From Bacteroidetes bacterium B1(2017) (GTDB lineage Bacteria; Bacteroidota; Bacteroidia; UKL13-3), in NCBI GenBank assembly GCA_002256395.1, contig NKJG01000014.1, forward strand, positions 1-43,038: a DNA stretch of 43,038 nt, given 5' to 3'. The translations under genes were made by a program, and so were the position numbers. Numbering within the stretch: position 1 is the first letter of the stretch; each line of letters begins with the position of its first letter. Below, in pieces: positions 41,901-43,038 of this stretch. Under the pieces are notes generated by a model. The model was not told where the DNA came from, made no database searches, and saw nothing but the letters and a program-made list of their open reading frames with translations.

Positions 41901-43038
41901 CGAGCATCAGCTCAAACAGTATACAGATTCAAAGCGGAACAGCACCAAACGCTCCAACGATTACTGGAGATGTTACAAACATTTGCGGCACTCAAAAGGC
42001 AATCTTAACAGCTACAGGTTGTGCAGGCACAGTAACATGGACACACAATGGCAGTACACAAAACCCAATCCAAGTTGGAGCGGGTACATATACTGCAACT
42101 TGTACCAATAGTTGCGGAACAAGCATCAGCTCAAACAGCATACAAATTCAAAGTGGTACCGCACCAAACGCTCCAACTATCACTGCAGATGTTACCAATA
42201 TTTGTGGCACACAAAAAGCCACATTAACGGCAACAGGTTGTGCAAGCACAGTAACATGGACGCACAATAGCAGTACACAAAACCCAATCCAAGTTGGAGC
42301 GGGGACATATACTGCAACTTGTACCAATTCATGCGGAACAAGCATCAGCTCGAACAGCATTCAAATTCAAAGTGGAACAGCACCAAACGCTCCAACGATT
42401 ACTGCAGATGTTACCAATATTTGTGGCACACAAAAAGCTACTTTAACGGCAACAGGTTGTGCAGGTACAGTAACATGGACGCACAATAGCAGTACACAAA
42501 ACCCAATCCAAGTAGGAGCGGGAACATATACTGCAACTTGTACCAATTCATGCGGAACAAGCATCAGCTCAAACAGCATACAAATTCAAAGTGGTACCGC
42601 ACCAAACGCTCCAACTATCACTGCAGATGTTACAAACATTTGTGGCACACAAAAAGCTACATTAACTGCAACAGGTTGTGCAGGTACGGTGACATGGACA
42701 CACAATGGCAGTACACAAAACCCAATCCAAGTAGGAGCGGGAACATATACTGCAACTTGTACCAATAGTTGTGGAACGAGCATCAGCTCAAACAGCATTC
42801 AAATTCAAAGTGGAACAGCACCAAACGCTCCAACGATTACTGCAGATGTTACCAATATTTGTGGCACACAAAAAGCTACATTAACAGCAACAGGTTGTGC
42901 AGGTACAGTAACATGGACACACAATGGCAGTACACAAAACCCAATCCAAGTAGGAGCGGGAACATATACTGCAACTTGTACCAATAGTTGTGGAACGAGC
43001 ATCAGCTCAAACAGCATACAAATTCAAAGTGGAACAGC
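38975..43038 (+). CDS. SprB-like giant surface adhesin (partial, C-terminus beyond window)
   Basis: An open frame of at least 1354 codons begins at the ATG at 38975 with a signal-like leader (IYLVIFLLFFKAESIFA) and runs off the end without a stop. It has a DUF11-like domain (LANLAVGSAVTYTVKLTNEG) at about 35-160, and Ig-like modules with YCSGQEIEIQV and YCKGEPIEIRA. SprB-type repeats begin at about 253 (PTCNQNNGSISV), 327 (PVCGQANGSLRV), 398 and 555 (PDCNGSGKGAIS). From residue 623 on come identical-sized 73-residue repeats. SprB-type repeats mark the gliding-motility adhesin SprB and related T9SS cargo. A role in adhesion or gliding is likely; a C-terminal sorting tail would lie outside the window. 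Confidence 0.85.
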   Translation, partial: MKSFSTPKLIAIYLVIFLLFFKAESIFATKSSKIVDYVDLSLSSTSNLANLAVGSAVTYTVKLTNEGGTVATNVVVQSSLPSNFILSNSGINTATGTFSISGNQVNWNLGNIPASFSEYTITFKGIVTGEGVQTLKSEVFSLTETDVDSNPNNSSFAEDDIAFSCASIPYRYCSGQEIEIQVSAPSGFTNYQWFKNGQVINNATGMMYTITSTGTYSFTAINPILGNTCPQELCCPIVVENNLPFTFQTNNLNPTCNQNNGSISVIGNNPYTYNINGGAFSANTIFSNLIAGTYVISAKDSKGCLSNQTINLTSSGSPAVAGVVITQPVCGQANGSLRVETIGGSGPFTYSIDGTNYVNSNIFGNLTEGSYTFYVKDNSGCVTPLLISLQNGPSGVALSGNIICDNLGNSTVTLNASGGLSPYLYSDGSGFYSSNIFTKTNGTYVFDVRDAKGCVSSITSVVNCQVACPNTVYKYCKGEPIEIRAEVQAGYTNYQWYNNGQPIPGANQQIYTITTTGVFTYSASSLEQGSNCNFVQCCPITVERYPEIVFTASLTQPDCNGSGKGAISVFASSGNQPFSYSLNSGIYQNSGSFINLSQGNYTVNVKDANGCVAFLENQIIQSGTAPNAPTITADVTNICGTQKATLTATGYAGTVSWTHNGSTQNPIQVGAGTYTATCTNSCGTSISSNSIQIQSGTAPNAPTITVDVTNICGTQKATLTATGCAGTVTWTHNFSTQNPIQVGAGTYTATCTNSCGTSISSNSIQIQSGTAPKAPTITEDITNICGTQKATLTATGCAGTVTWTHNGSTQNPIQVGAGTYTATCTNSCGTSISSNSIQIQSGTAPNAPTITADITNICGTQKATLTATGCAGTVTWTHNFSTQNPIQVGAGTYTATCTNSCGTSISSNSIQIQSGTAPNAPTITADITNICGTQKAKLTATGCAGTVTWTHNGSTQNPIQVGAGTYTATCTNSCGTSISSNSIQIQSGTAPNAPTITGDVTNICGTQKAILTATGCAGTVTWTHNGSTQNPIQVGAGTYTATCTNSCGTSISSNSIQIQSGTAPNAPTITADVTNICGTQKATLTATGCASTVTWTHNSSTQNPIQVGAGTYTATCTNSCGTSISSNSIQIQSGTAPNAPTITADVTNICGTQKATLTATGCAGTVTWTHNSSTQNPIQVGAGTYTATCTNSCGTSISSNSIQIQSGTAPNAPTITADVTNICGTQKATLTATGCAGTVTWTHNGSTQNPIQVGAGTYTATCTNSCGTSISSNSIQIQSGTAPNAPTITADVTNICGTQKATLTATGCAGTVTWTHNGSTQNPIQVGAGTYTATCTNSCGTSISSNSIQIQSGT
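40841..43038 (+). repeat. 219-bp tandem repeat array, ten full copies plus a cut eleventh
   Basis: Copies start at 40841 and every 219 bases to 42812; an eleventh begins at 43031 and is cut by the window end. Each encodes 73 residues, from GTAPNAPTIT through NICGTQKATLTATGCAG and TQNPIQVGAGTYTATC to SSNSIQIQS. The unit length never changes and the frame is kept. The first copy has Tyr instead of the second Cys (ATGYAG); others differ at HNGS, HNFS or HNSS. Confidence 0.95.

Noticed and set aside
41491..43017. Minus-strand frames of 70 codons repeating every 219 bases
   Set aside because: They are shadows of the tandem repeat of the plus-strand adhesin and have no other support.
40841..43030. 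CRISPR array
   Set aside because: The unit is 219 bp with no repeat-spacer alternation, and the whole array is in one open reading frame.

Overview
This window looks like the chromosome of a free-living Bacteroidota bacterium of the Cytophagales kind. I infer this from low GC, AT-rich gaps without Shine-Dalgarno motifs, lipid- or Sec-type leaders on almost every protein, SprB-type repeats, a type IX secretion (T9SS) C-terminal sorting domain, LytTR regulators, and -7 elements of the TAnnTTTG type. I cannot name the genus.

Bases 1-17030 are one plus-strand run of 13 tightly spaced genes (gaps mostly 4-60 nt, one ATGA overlap), preceded by the last codons of another gene. It encodes secreted enzymes for breakdown of a decorated hemicellulose, most simply an acetylated, feruloylated (arabino)xylan: two GH43 xylosidase/arabinofuranosidase-like enzymes, a CE6-like SGNH acetylesterase, a BD-FAE-like alpha/beta hydrolase, a type B carboxylesterase, a GH29 alpha-L-fucosidase with two discoidin domains, four genes carrying five CE1/feruloyl-esterase-like domains with E-set modules, a secreted jelly-roll-like protein and a GH43 arabinanase-like enzyme with a ricin-like tail. 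A cytoplasmic PPOX-class flavoprotein sits among them. No SusC/SusD transporter pair is in view.

Bases 17031-24227 are AT-rich and sparsely coded, and every gene there is on the minus strand: a LytTR protein whose receiver has lost the phospho-acceptor Asp, a small secreted FnIII-like protein, and a LytTR response regulator followed 3 nt later by a membrane histidine kinase. The gaps hold a strong orphan terminator and possible promoters, including a candidate small-RNA gene.

Bases 24228-43038 are a plus-strand cluster of surface proteins. Two giant Thr/Ser-rich multi-Ig proteins (1977 and 1652 aa) share a C-terminal module with paired dockerin/EF-hand-like loops. Interleaved are three related short secreted beta-sandwich proteins, one bearing a T9SS sorting domain, and a thrombospondin-type-3 protein. 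The last gene is an SprB-like adhesin that runs off the window inside an array of near-identical 219-bp repeats. My main speculative proposal is that the large proteins dock through their C-terminal modules onto the small, surface-anchored proteins, forming a cell-surface assembly.
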